DNA from: DASUPK01 sp036276255
Lineage (GTDB): Bacteria; Actinomycetota; Thermoleophilia; Solirubrobacterales; 70-9
Direction: 5' to 3'
Assembly (NCBI GenBank): GCA_036276255.1
Contig: DASUPK010000094.1
Location: 1-30,823 of the forward strand
Length of the DNA stretch: 30,823 bases
The position numbers were made by a program, and so were the translations under genes. The notes under the pieces were generated by a model. It worked only from the letters and a program-made list of their open reading frames with translations. It did not search any database and had not been told where the DNA came from. Shown here piece by piece: positions 7,168 through 14,352 of the stretch. The stretch's first letter is position 1. Every line of letters begins with the position of its first letter.

Positions 7168-8628
7168 CCAACGGCTCGTAACGACCTTCTTGCGGGTGTA
7201 GAAGTCGACGGCGTCCGAGCCGTTGGCGTGCAGGTCCCCGTCGATCGAGTCCTTCCAGCCGGAGAACGGGAACCAGGCCACCGGCGCCGGCACCCCGATG
7301 TTGACGCCGAGCATTCCCGCCTCGATGCCCCACCGGTAGGCACGCGCGGTGGCCCCGGAAGTCGTGAAGATCGAGCCGGCGTTGCCGTAGCGCGAACCGT
7401 TGGCGAAGTCGATCGCGGTGTCCAGGTCCGGGACACTGACCAGCGCCAGGACCGGGCCGAAGATCTCCTCGCGCGCCAACTCGGACTCGCGGTCGGCGAC
7501 CTCGACGAGAGTCGGTCCGAGCATCGCGCCGGCGTCACCACCGCCGATGCGCCCGTCGAGCAGGACCTCCGAGCCCCCATCCTCGGCCGCCGCGACGGCC
7601 GCTTCGGCGCGCTCGCGCGCTTCGGGCGTGACCATCGGGCAGACGTCGGTTTCGGGGTCGGCCCCGGACCCGGTGGTCAGCTCCTCCGCGGCGTGCCGCA
7701 GCGCTGCCCGCACCTCGGCCTGCCGGCTCTCGTCGCCGGCGATCACGCAGACCGATCCGGCCAGACAGCGCTGGCCGGCGGCCCCGAACGCGGACGCCAT
7801 GATCGCGGGCACCGAGGTGGCGAGGTCCGCGTCGGCCGCGACGATCATCGAGTTCTTGGCACCGCCCAGCGCCTGGACGCGCTTGCCGGTTTCGGCGGAG
7901 CGCGTCGCGATCAGGCGGGCCGTGCTCGCCTGGCCGACGAAGGAGACGGCGTCGACGCCATCGTGATCGAGGATCGACTCGACCGCGTCACGGCCACCGT
8001 GCACGAGGTTGACGACGCCGGCGGGGAAGATCTCCTCCTCGGCGATCAGCTCGCAGATCCGCTGCGACGGGCGCGGGTCGCGCTCCGAGGGCTTGAGGAT
8101 GAAAGCGTTCCCGCAGGCGACCGCGTAGGGCAGGAACCAGAGCGGGATCATCGCCGGGAAGTTGAAGGGCGTGATCGCGACGACGACTCCGACGGGCTGG
8201 CGGACCAGCTCCACGTCGATGCCGGAAGCCACCCCCTCCAGCGTCTCGCCCTTGAGCAGGTGTGGGATGGCGGCAGCCGACTCGACCGACTCGATGCCGC
8301 GGCCCACCTCGCCGCTGGCGTCCGCCAGGGTCTTGCCCATGTCTGCGGTGACCAGGGCGGCGAGCTCGTCGCGGTTGCGGATCAGGGCGTCGCGCAGCGC
8401 GAGCACGCGGCGGGCCCGCTCCTGAGGCGGTACCTCGCGCCAGGCGGGCTGCGCCTGCCGCGCAGCGGCCACCGCCGCGTCGACGTCGGCGGCACCCGAC
8501 AGCGGGACCCGAGCGGCCAGCTCGCCGGTCGCGGGATCGCGATCCTCAAGAGTGGAGTCCGCAATCGCGTCGGCGAAGGAGCCGCCGACGAAGTTTTGGA
8601 GCGTCCGTGCCTCGGCCGCGGTGGCCAT
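7165..8628 (-). CDS. mmsA: Methylmalonate-semialdehyde dehydrogenase (CoA-acylating)
   Basis: A 487-residue aldehyde dehydrogenase of the MmsA class. It converts methylmalonate semialdehyde, CoA and NAD+ to propionyl-CoA, CO2 and NADH in valine (and inositol/thymine) breakdown. Visible features: PFNFP with Asn156, catalytic Cys288 in GQRCLAG, and LGGAKN (254-259), where ordinary ALDHs have a general-base Glu. Absence of that Glu fits the CoA-acylating mechanism. The C-terminal FYTRKKVVTSRW is an MmsA hallmark. A -10-like TAGTCT (8640-8635) lies 6 nt before the ATG, in the 20-bp gap after the phosphoesterase gene, so it may be transcribed alone and leaderless. Its stop sits at the edge of repeat copy 1. 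Confidence 0.93.
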   Translation of the reverse strand: MATAAEARTLQNFVGGSFADAIADSTLEDRDPATGELAARVPLSGAADVDAAVAAARQAQPAWREVPPQERARRVLALRDALIRNRDELAALVTADMGKTLADASGEVGRGIESVESAAAIPHLLKGETLEGVASGIDVELVRQPVGVVVAITPFNFPAMIPLWFLPYAVACGNAFILKPSERDPRPSQRICELIAEEEIFPAGVVNLVHGGRDAVESILDHDGVDAVSFVGQASTARLIATRSAETGKRVQALGGAKNSMIVAADADLATSVPAIMASAFGAAGQRCLAGSVCVIAGDESRQAEVRAALRHAAEELTTGSGADPETDVCPMVTPEARERAEAAVAAAEDGGSEVLLDGRIGGGDAGAMLGPTLVEVADRESELAREEIFGPVLALVSVPDLDTAIDFANGSRYGNAGSIFTTSGATARAYRWGIEAGMLGVNIGVPAPVAWFPFSGWKDSIDGDLHANGSDAVDFYTRKKVVTSRW

Positions 8629-8634
8629 GGCGTG

Positions 8635-8640
8635 AGACTA
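8635..8640 (-). promoter_or_regulatory. -10 element of mmsA
   Basis: TAGTCT on the minus strand ends 6 nt before the mmsA ATG at 8628. There is no SD. It lies within the 20-bp spacer after the upstream gene. Confidence 0.45.
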
Positions 8641-8648
8641 GACGACCG

Positions 8649-9311
8649 TCAGCGCCGCCCGGACCGCCGTCGCGCCCGGTGCTTCGGGAACTGGCCGGGC
8701 TCGGCCTCCTCGTCGAGCACCTGCTCGATCGTCCGGCCGCTCAGCACCGACTCGGGTTGCGATGAGGTCGGGCGTCGGCGGGCGTCGGCACCCTCGTCGC
8801 GCTTCTTGATCAGCAGCCACTTCTCGCGGTCCGAGGGCGGGCCCGTGCGGACCAGGGCGTAGGCGCCCTTGATCTTCTCGCCGAGCAGGAAGATCTTCAC
8901 GTCGCCCACCTCAATCGCTTTCTCGAGATCCATCGGCTCGCCGCGCCTGGTCTCGGAGATGTTCTGGAAGACGCCGCGGTCCCACACGATCATCGGGCCC
9001 GCGCCATATGAGCCCTCCTCGATCACGCCCTCCCACTCCAGGTAGGAGAGCGGGTGGTCCTCGGTGCGCATCGCCAGCCGCTTGTCCCGGGGATCGAGCG
9101 AGGGTCCCTTAGGGACGGCCCAGGAGGCCAGCACCCCGTCGACCTCAAGCCGCAGGTCGTAGTGCTCCGAGGTGGCCGAGTGCTTCTGGAACGAGAAGCG
9201 CGGATGCTTTCGCCGCGCCTTGGCCTTTCGCTTCCCCTTGGCCTTGCCGCTCGGCTCCCTGGTCTTCGAGAAGTCGCGCTTCCGCTTGTACTCCTTCAGC
9301 GATCGCGGCAC
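8649..9311 (-). CDS. Stand-alone LigD-type 3'-phosphoesterase (NHEJ end-processing domain)
   Basis: A 220-residue protein consisting of the 3'-phosphoesterase (PE) module of bacterial LigD, which trims 3' phosphates and ribonucleotides at breaks before non-homologous end joining. His44, His50, Asp52 and Arg54 occur in the HSATSEHYDLR segment, followed by His86 and Tyr90 in EDHPLSYLE. This is the same spacing as the catalytic set known from Pseudomonas LigD (His42, His48, Asp50, Arg52, His84, Tyr88). A Lys/Arg-rich N-terminus (5-36) and basic C-terminus suit DNA binding. No ligase or polymerase domain is fused. The start is GTG at 9311, sharing one base with the upstream TAG, so translation is coupled to the acyltransferase. 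Confidence 0.92.
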   Translation of the reverse strand: MPRSLKEYKRKRDFSKTREPSGKAKGKRKAKARRKHPRFSFQKHSATSEHYDLRLEVDGVLASWAVPKGPSLDPRDKRLAMRTEDHPLSYLEWEGVIEEGSYGAGPMIVWDRGVFQNISETRRGEPMDLEKAIEVGDVKIFLLGEKIKGAYALVRTGPPSDREKWLLIKKRDEGADARRRPTSSQPESVLSGRTIEQVLDEEAEPGQFPKHRARRRSGRR

Positions 9312-10627
9312 TAGACCGCCACCTCGAGCTCGGAGATCGCGTCGCCGAGGGCGCCGCGCAGCGCGTCGAGATTCGAGATCGCGTCGGGATCGGAGCAGAG
9401 CCCGAAGGCGAGCTCGCCGCCGAGCGAGACGATCGAGATCCGCAGGGCATGGCGGTCGGCGGGCTCAGCAAAGGAGGCGAGCTGCTCGACGGCATGACCG
9501 AGGATCACCGCGCGCTCCCTGGGCCCCGGGACGTTCGACACCGAGAGCGCGAACTCGCGGGGTCCGGCGGTGAGGCGGGTCACGCCCTTGTAGAGAGGGC
9601 GAAAGCGGCTGAGCGCGTGGAAGAAGGCGTAGAGCGCGTCGGCATCGTGGTCGAGCTTGCGCTCGCTCGTCTCCGAATTGATGAAGCGCAGGCGCTCCTG
9701 CGGGTCGGGCTCCGCGATCGGGAGGTCTACGTTCATGAACGAGTCCCGGTTGCCGAGCTCTCCCTTCTCCTCCTCCTGCGCATGCAGGCAGACGGGGCAC
9801 TGCACTCGCAGGTCGCTGGCGATCCCGCCGGCCTGCGGCAGCCAGCGGCGCAGGGCCCCGGCCACGACGGCGAGGACCACGTCGTTCACCGTGGCGCCCT
9901 GACTGTGGCCGATCCGCTTCAGCCGTTCGAGCGGGAAGGTGGTCCAGGCAACCTCGCGCGCAGGGCCGATGTGCTGGTCGAGTGTGGTGTCGCGGCCCGG
10001 GCGCAGCTCGCGCCACAGCGCCGAGGGAAGCCGCACCAGGATCCGCTCCTCGGAGGCTCCCGCGGCCGGGCCGGGGGAGGGGTCGGACTTCGCGGGCCTC
10101 GGGGCGGTCGCCATGGCGTGCGGGTTCGGGGTCTCGACGTCGCGGTCCCACAGCAATCCAGCCGCCAGCTTGATCGCGCTGACCCCGTCGGCCATCGCAT
10201 GGTGGATCCGCCCGACGATCGCGGCTCGATTGCCGGTCAGCGGCAGCACATCGAGCCGCCAGAGAGGCCGGGTGTGATCGAGCCGCTCGGAGAGCAGCTC
10301 GCCCACCGCCGCGCGGAGTTCCTCGTCGGAGAGCGGGTCGGCGTGCTCGGGCTCGGCGACGTGCCAATCGAGGTCGATCCGGTCGGCCTCAATCCAGACC
10401 GGTCTCCCGAGCCGAAGACGTGGCTCGACGACCCGCTGTCCGAGGCGCGGGAACGCGCCCATTCGCTCCGCGACCCGCTCACGCACCTTCGGAACGGAGA
10501 CCGGCTCGCCCTCCGAATCGGGGGCGAGGATCAGGACCTTGCCGGTGTGGCCCTTGATCACCTGCGACTCGAGGCGCAGGATCTGCGCGTCGTCGACGCT
10601 CAGTCTCTCCCTCGCGGCTGCGCTCAC
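9311..10627 (-). CDS. Wax ester synthase / diacylglycerol acyltransferase (WS/DGAT)
   Basis: A 438-residue membrane-associated O-acyltransferase that makes triacylglycerol or wax esters from acyl-CoA. Visible hallmarks: the active-site HHAMADG (142-148), PLWRLDVL (121-128) before it, and NDVVLAVVAGALRRWL in the second half. A C-terminal domain carries LSVSNVPGP and a typical SLGGELAFGLCSD. GTG at 10627 (VSAAARERLSVDDAQ) is chosen because family members begin just before L-S-x-x-D; the upstream ATG at 10735 would run antisense through csbD. Actinobacteria commonly carry several paralogues. It precedes the phosphoesterase gene with a one-base stop/start overlap, an unexpected pairing of lipid storage and DNA repair. 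Confidence 0.92.
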   Translation of the reverse strand: MSAAARERLSVDDAQILRLESQVIKGHTGKVLILAPDSEGEPVSVPKVRERVAERMGAFPRLGQRVVEPRLRLGRPVWIEADRIDLDWHVAEPEHADPLSDEELRAAVGELLSERLDHTRPLWRLDVLPLTGNRAAIVGRIHHAMADGVSAIKLAAGLLWDRDVETPNPHAMATAPRPAKSDPSPGPAAGASEERILVRLPSALWRELRPGRDTTLDQHIGPAREVAWTTFPLERLKRIGHSQGATVNDVVLAVVAGALRRWLPQAGGIASDLRVQCPVCLHAQEEEKGELGNRDSFMNVDLPIAEPDPQERLRFINSETSERKLDHDADALYAFFHALSRFRPLYKGVTRLTAGPREFALSVSNVPGPRERAVILGHAVEQLASFAEPADRHALRISIVSLGGELAFGLCSDPDAISNLDALRGALGDAISELEVAV

Positions 10628-10667
10628 GGGGTGATCTTCGCGCCTCGGGAGGCATCTGTCATCCCTC

Positions 10668-10692
10668 GTTTCCCACCTGGGTCGCCGGGTAG
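10668..10692 (+). promoter_or_regulatory. Sigma-B/SigF-type promoter of csbD
   Basis: GTTTCC (10668-10673) and GGGTAG (10687-10692) are separated by 13 bp. They match the general-stress sigma factor consensus (GTTT, 12-14 bp, GGGTA) known from Bacillus SigB and actinobacterial homologues. The csbD ATG lies 31 nt downstream, with an SD between. Confidence 0.65.
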
Positions 10693-10723
10693 GAGAAGAA
10701 CAACGACAAAGGAGACGAACGAA

Positions 10724-10906
10724 ATGGGTGAGCACATCGATGAGGCGAAGGGCCGCACGAAGGAAGCGGCCGGCGACCTCACTGGCGACAAGAAGCTGAA
10801 GCGCGAAGGCAAGATGGACCGAGCGGTCTCGGGCGTCAAGGGCAAGGTCGATGACGCGGCCGACAAGGTGAAGGACAAGATCGGCCGCGACGACTCTCGC
10901 GACTGA
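10724..10906 (+). CDS. CsbD family general stress protein
   Basis: A 60-residue, highly charged small protein with the CsbD pattern: DEAKGRTKEAAGDLTGDKKLKREGK followed by KGKVDDAADKVKDKI. CsbD-like proteins are abundant general-stress proteins of unknown biochemistry, first known as sigma-B targets in Bacillus. ATG 10724 follows GGAG with about 9 nt spacing. A longer open frame on this strand is antisense to the WS/DGAT gene and can be ignored. The sigma-B-like promoter upstream and the strong terminator 33 nt after the stop make it a clean single-gene unit. Confidence 0.93.
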   Translation: MGEHIDEAKGRTKEAAGDLTGDKKLKREGKMDRAVSGVKGKVDDAADKVKDKIGRDDSRD

Positions 10907-10939
10907 CCGTCCGTCTGTAGAAGGCTGAAGCAGGGACTG

Positions 10940-10965
10940 GAGGCCGGAGCTGACGCTCCGGCCTC
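10940..10965 (+). terminator. Rho-independent-type terminator of csbD
   Basis: GAGGCCGGAGC pairs perfectly with GCTCCGGCCTC (11 bp) over the tetraloop TGAC, followed by a modest U-rich run (TCTGTGTT). Confidence 0.85.
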
Positions 10966-11143
10966 TCTGTGTTGCTCACCTTCATTGGAAGGGGGGAGAA
11001 CTACTGACGCGAACCCGGAGTTCTTCCCGATGCCCGGCGGCCGGCTGGCGGGCAGACTCCCATCCACCTAGGGGAGTAGGAAACCACCACCCGCCCGCCA
11101 CCGTTTGACCAACGGGCCGCCCCAGGGGGCGGCCCGTTCTTTT
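10966..11143 (+). ncRNA. Candidate small RNA ending at its own terminator
   Basis: After the csbD terminator, about 145 bp without a convincing protein gene lead to a second strong terminator oriented the same way (11111-11143). A terminator with its U-tract on the plus strand implies a plus-strand transcript starting in this gap. The only open frame with an ATG (11030) is 13 codons. No known RNA family is recognised, and promoter evidence is weak (TTGCTC at 10972). Confidence 0.35.
11111..11143 (+). terminator. Strong intrinsic terminator with U-tract
   Basis: AACGGGCCGCCC (11111-11122) pairs with GGGCGGCCCGTT (11127-11138), a perfect 12-bp stem with a CAGG loop, followed by CTTTT on the plus strand. 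It also lies just past the stop of the minus-strand membrane protein gene and may serve that gene, but no U-run exists on that side. Confidence 0.85.
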
Positions 11144-11144
11144 G

Positions 11145-11897
11145 TCAGTCGGTCTCGCCCACCAGGGCCCCGGCCATCACGCTGGGCGCCGGCGCCTCGC
11201 CGTGCAGAATCAGCAGGCGCACCGCGACGATCGCGATCGCCAGGCCCTCGAACGGCTGGAAGATCGCCTCGCCCAGGAGATTGACCACCGTCAGGACCAC
11301 GGCGCCGTCGAATGGAGCTGCCATCGCCTGAACGGCAAGCTCGGTGACGACGATCGTGCCGGCGACGATCACGAACACCTTGCGCGCCCGACCGCGGACG
11401 AGTCCGACGCTCCGGCGCATCGAGTCCCAGACACCTCGGTGCTCGAGCTTCATGACCGGAGCGGCGGCCGAGACATAGGTGAGGAAGACCAGTGCCGGGA
11501 CGATCAACAGGACGAAGCCGATCGCGGCGCCGAGAGTGACCGCGAGATCGAGCAGGATCAGGCGGCCGATCGGCATGGACCGGATGAGCTTGCCGGTCGG
11601 CGGCAGCGGCTGCCCAGCGCGCCAGTCGACGACCGCTGCTGCAGTGAGCCCCGAGTAGATCGCCTGGCCCATCAGGTTCACCGCCGCGGTCAGCAACGCC
11701 ACGCCGATCGTCGCCACGTCGACGAGGTTCCTGATGTGCTCCACGTGGAACCCCTCTAGGACGCCGTCGGCGATCGCCTGCGGCAGCAGGATGATCATGG
11801 CGGCCGGGACCAGGAAGCGCCAGTGGTGCCTATAGACGCCCCACATCTCGGCCAGGACGCTTCTCAGCCCGAGTTCGTCTCCAGCAGCGGCGCTCAT
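11145..11897 (-). CDS. Multi-pass membrane protein (GPDPase-membrane-domain/YciC-like)
   Basis: A 250-residue protein with about five or six hydrophobic helices (roughly 30-48, 60-85, 112-140, 170-195, 205-235). The segment LLIVPALVFLTYVSAAAPVMKLEHRGVWDSMRRSVGLVRG resembles the conserved core of membrane proteins annotated as glycerophosphodiester-phosphodiesterase membrane domain or YciC-like; none has a firm function. The start at 11897 (MSAAAGDELGL) has no strong SD. A minus-strand TAGGAT at 11944-11939 would give a leader of about 35 nt. It is divergent from another membrane protein gene. Confidence 0.8.
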   Translation of the reverse strand: MSAAAGDELGLRSVLAEMWGVYRHHWRFLVPAAMIILLPQAIADGVLEGFHVEHIRNLVDVATIGVALLTAAVNLMGQAIYSGLTAAAVVDWRAGQPLPPTGKLIRSMPIGRLILLDLAVTLGAAIGFVLLIVPALVFLTYVSAAAPVMKLEHRGVWDSMRRSVGLVRGRARKVFVIVAGTIVVTELAVQAMAAPFDGAVVLTVVNLLGEAIFQPFEGLAIAIVAVRLLILHGEAPAPSVMAGALVGETD

Positions 11898-11938
11898 CGT
11901 TCGGTCAGGTCGGCGAGGGGGTGGGCGGGCACGTGGCG

Positions 11939-11952
11939 ATCCTAAATAGAGT
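11939..11952. promoter_or_regulatory. Back-to-back -10 elements between two membrane protein genes
   Basis: Minus strand: TAGGAT (11944-11939). Plus strand: TAGAGT (11947-11952), 7 nt before a GTG at 11960. The two elements are almost touching. Confidence 0.35.
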
Positions 11953-11959
11953 CGCCCAC

Positions 11960-12607
11960 GTGCCGCTCACCTCGGTGACCGACTTCACCATGCAGGCACA
12001 GCACCTGCTGCGCGATGAGCACCAGTTCAAGTGGTACGTCGTCACCCTGCTGACCCTGGTGATCTACGTCTACGCGGTGGAGGTCGAGCGCCGCCGCTGG
12101 GACATCGTGCTGGCGGGACTCGCCTTCTGGCTCGCCGACTGGATCAACGAGATCCTCAATTCCCTGGTCCTCCACTTCTCTCACCGGGCCGCGCTGTGGA
12201 CCGTGACCGGCGACACCGCCTACCTCGTCCTGATCGGCCTGACGATCGAGATCTCGCTGATGTTCGCGATCTCCGGGGTGATCTACGCGAAGTCCCTTCC
12301 CGAAGACCCGCGGGCGAAGCTGCTCGGGATGCCCAATCGCCTCACCATCGGGCTCGGCTTCTCGCTCTTCGCCACCTTCGTCGAGGTCCTCCTACACGGG
12401 ACCGGCTACTTCCACTGGGATTACTGGTGGTGGAACTTCCCCTGCGTGCCGCTGATCGTCGTCTTCGGCTACCTCTGGTTCTTCCTGATCACCGCCTACG
12501 TCTACGACCGGCCCGACAACCGCTCGCGCCTGCGAATCGTCGGGGCCATGGCCGCCATCGTGATCCTCTCGGTGCTGCTCTTCGGCGTGATCCTGGAGTG
12601 GATCTGA
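11960..12607 (+). CDS. Uncharacterised multi-pass membrane protein
   Basis: A protein of about 215 residues with six probable transmembrane helices and many aromatic residues (HWDYWWWNFPCVPL near the fifth helix). I do not recognise the family. GTG at 11960 is chosen because TAGAGT lies 7 nt upstream, as at other leaderless starts here; earlier in-frame GTG codons at 11921 and 11933 would lengthen it by up to 13 residues. A conserved-looking glutamate and histidines lie at the membrane boundary (ALEDP-free loops; VEVLLHGTGYFHWDY). No functional clue comes from its neighbours. Confidence 0.75.
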   Translation: MPLTSVTDFTMQAQHLLRDEHQFKWYVVTLLTLVIYVYAVEVERRRWDIVLAGLAFWLADWINEILNSLVLHFSHRAALWTVTGDTAYLVLIGLTIEISLMFAISGVIYAKSLPEDPRAKLLGMPNRLTIGLGFSLFATFVEVLLHGTGYFHWDYWWWNFPCVPLIVVFGYLWFFLITAYVYDRPDNRSRLRIVGAMAAIVILSVLLFGVILEWI

Positions 12608-12639
12608 ACAGGGCCAGAAGGCTCGCTTCAGCGGGTGCG

Positions 12640-12645
12640 TAATCT
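12640..12645 (+). promoter_or_regulatory. -10 element of the Nudix gene
   Basis: TAATCT ends 6 nt before the GTG at 12652 and there is no SD, fitting a leaderless mRNA. Confidence 0.45.
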
Positions 12646-12651
12646 GCAGCG

Positions 12652-13143
12652 GTGGCGCGAGGCGAATTCGATCTCGGGGACGGCGAGCCGGACATCACCG
12701 CGGCCGGCGGCGTCGTCATCCACCGCGACGAGGAGGGCCGCCCGCGGGTGGCGGTGGTCCACCGCCCGAAGTACGGGGACTGGTCGCTGCCGAAGGGCAA
12801 GCTGGAGAAGGGGGAGGGGTGGCAGGAGGCTGCTCTCCGGGAGGTCCTCGAGGAGACCGGCTACGAGTGCGAGCTCGGGCCGGAGCTGCCGCACGTCTCC
12901 TACCTCGACAGAAAGGGGCGCCGGAAGCTGGTCCGCTACTGGTTGATGGAGCCGGTGAAGGGGGAGTTCAAGGCGCACGACGAGGTCGACGAGCTGCGCT
13001 GGCTGAGTCCGGCCGAGGCCGACGAGCTGCTCACCTATCCCCACGACAATGAGCTCGTCAAGAAGGCGATGCGCCGCTACCGCTGGCGGCGCTTCACGAG
13101 GGCGCTGACGCCCTGGGCGAGCCATCCGATGCCGGGCATCTGA
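12652..13143 (+). CDS. Nudix hydrolase (MutT-like)
   Basis: A 163-residue pyrophosphohydrolase. The Nudix box is complete at residues 49-71: G-KLEKG-E-GWQEAAL-REVLEETGY. It is preceded by AAGGVVIHRDEEGRPRVAVVHRPKYGDWSLPKGK, the strand-loop typical of actinobacterial MutT1-type N-terminal domains. The second (histidine phosphatase, RHG) domain of MutT1 is absent, so it is a single-domain enzyme. Likely substrates are nucleoside di- or triphosphates or dinucleoside polyphosphates. The GTG start is supported by the upstream -10 and by fit to the family N-terminus. Confidence 0.92.
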   Translation: MARGEFDLGDGEPDITAAGGVVIHRDEEGRPRVAVVHRPKYGDWSLPKGKLEKGEGWQEAALREVLEETGYECELGPELPHVSYLDRKGRRKLVRYWLMEPVKGEFKAHDEVDELRWLSPAEADELLTYPHDNELVKKAMRRYRWRRFTRALTPWASHPMPGI

Positions 13144-13172
13144 GGCCCTCCCAGCGCGTAACACCCGGGGCT

Positions 13173-13213
13173 TAGGATGGACTGAGGAGTACCCCGGATC
13201 GAACGGTTCGGGG
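13173..13213 (+). promoter_or_regulatory. msrA promoter and leader hairpin
   Basis: TAGGAT (13173-13178) is a -10-like element. The following leader of about 50 nt can form CCCCG (13192-13196)/CGGGG (13209-13213) around CGAAC-G-GTTCG. It lies directly before the SD AAGGAG, so it could modulate translation. Confidence 0.35.
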
Positions 13214-13236
13214 CCTCTACCCAAGGAGCCGCGCAA

Positions 13237-13752
13237 ATGACCGAAAACACCGAGACAGCGATCCTCGCCGGCGGTTGCTTCTGGGGTGTCCAGGAGCTGC
13301 TCCGCAAGCGCGACGGAGTGATCTCCACCCGGGTGGGCTACACCGGTGGGGAGAACGACAACCCGACGTACGGAAACCACCCCGGCCACGCCGAGGCCGT
13401 CGAGATCGTCTTCGACCCGGAGCGAATCTCCTACCGGGACATCCTGGAGTTCTTCTTCCAGATCCACGACCCGACGACCAAGGACCGCCAGGGCAACGAC
13501 ATCGGATCGAGCTACCGCTCCGAGATCTTCTACACCACCGACGAGCAGCGCCAGGTCGCGGAGGACACGATCGCCGACGTCGAGGCCTCAGGCATCTGGC
13601 CAGGCAAGGTCGTCACCGAGATCAGCGAGGCCGGACCGTTCTGGGAGGCGGAGGACGAGCACCAGGACTACCTCCAGCGCTACCCCAACGGCTACACCTG
13701 CCATTTCCCGCGGCCGGACTGGAAGCTCCCGCACCGCGAAGCGGCGGCGTAA
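13237..13752 (+). CDS. msrA: Peptide-methionine (S)-S-oxide reductase
   Basis: A 171-residue cytosolic repair enzyme that reduces methionine-S-sulfoxide in proteins. The catalytic motif GCFWG lies at residues 13-17 (Cys14). Next come GYTGGENDNPTYGNHPGHAEAVEI and the FFFQIHDPTTKDRQGNDIGSSYRS block, diagnostic of MsrA. Only one further Cys is visible, near the C-terminus (YTCHF, about 155), the likely resolving residue. An AAGGAG SD precedes the ATG. No msrB is adjacent. It is convergent with the cspA unit. Confidence 0.96.
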   Translation: MTENTETAILAGGCFWGVQELLRKRDGVISTRVGYTGGENDNPTYGNHPGHAEAVEIVFDPERISYRDILEFFFQIHDPTTKDRQGNDIGSSYRSEIFYTTDEQRQVAEDTIADVEASGIWPGKVVTEISEAGPFWEAEDEHQDYLQRYPNGYTCHFPRPDWKLPHREAAA

Positions 13753-13815
13753 ACCGTCGCCAGACCAGGGCATCGGCCAGCGGGTCCTGTCGCTGGAGAT
13801 GCGTTTTCGGCCGTC

Positions 13816-13962
13816 TCAGCCAGGTGTGGAGTCGGCCTGAGCGTCTGCGGCCGCCTGTTTCCGCGCGGCCTTCTTGGCCTGCTTCTCAAGCCGCCGCTCG
13901 CGGACCTTGCGTTCACGGTTGAGCTTCGCCATCGTGGTCTTCCGCTTGCCGCCTGAGGCCAT
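13816..13962 (-). CDS. Small basic protein co-transcribed with cspA
   Basis: A 48-residue protein rich in Lys/Arg and Ala: MASGGKRKTTMAKL, then RERRLEKQAKKAARKQ and an acidic tail. It has no recognisable fold beyond one predicted long amphipathic helix (about 12-42). ATG 13962 is preceded by GGAGAAG with 4 nt spacing. The gene begins only 11 nt after the cspA stop on the same strand, so the two are almost certainly one mRNA. RNA or ribosome binding is a reasonable inference from charge and context. Confidence 0.8.
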   Translation of the reverse strand: MASGGKRKTTMAKLNRERKVRERRLEKQAKKAARKQAAADAQADSTPG

Positions 13963-13973
13963 GTCTCTTCTCC

Positions 13974-14177
13974 TTAAACGGCCTGGACGTTCGCGGCCGC
14001 CGGGCCCTTGTCGCCCTGCTCGACGTCGTAGCTCACCTTTGCGCCCTCGGCCAGCGACTTGAAGCCGTCACCCTGGATCGCGCTGTGGTGCACGAAAACG
14101 TCCTTGCCGGCGTCATCCGGCGTGATGAATCCGAAGCCCTTGTCATCGCTGAACCACTTCACGGTTCCTGTAGCCAT
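13974..14177 (-). CDS. Cold-shock protein (CspA family)
   Basis: A 67-residue single cold-shock domain that binds single-stranded RNA and DNA as a chaperone. RNP1 is KGFGFI (13-18) and RNP2 VFVHH (27-31). It has the canonical start MATGTVKWFSDDKGFGFI. ATG 14177 is preceded by GGAGGG with 6 nt spacing; an in-frame upstream ATG at 14201 would add an untypical 8 residues. A -10-like TAGACT (14292-14287) implies a leader of about 100 nt, and long leaders are usual for temperature-responsive csp genes. Confidence 0.96.
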   Translation of the reverse strand: MATGTVKWFSDDKGFGFITPDDAGKDVFVHHSAIQGDGFKSLAEGAKVSYDVEQGDKGPAAANVQAV

Positions 14178-14286
14178 TTCGGTCCCTCCATGTGGGTGCA
14201 CTGCGAACGCGGAGGGTGCCCGGAGGCAACGCCTGCGAAAACGCGGGGCACTACTTTGATCGAACGCATGCTCGACCCGAGGAGCC

Positions 14287-14335
14287 AGTCTAGGCGCTCC
14301 TTCGTGCGAACGACGACCACCTGGCTGAGTAGTCT
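14287..14335. promoter_or_regulatory. Divergent -10 elements for cspA and the SHOCT gene
   Basis: Minus strand: TAGACT at 14292-14287 for cspA. Plus strand: TAGTCT at 14330-14335, 17 nt before the SHOCT gene ATG, leaving just enough leader for its SD GGAGAAGGA. Confidence 0.4.
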
Positions 14336-14352
14336 GCCGCGCCGGAGAAGGA

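Noticed and set aside
7048..8862. A 604-codon open frame on the plus strand
   Set aside because: It is antisense to mmsA and part of the phosphoesterase gene. The mmsA frame has all catalytic motifs, and the long antisense frame is a by-product of high GC codon bias.
9449..10906. A 485-codon plus-strand open frame ending with CsbD
   Set aside because: Only its last 60 codons are a real gene (csbD, with its own SD and promoter). The rest is antisense to WS/DGAT.
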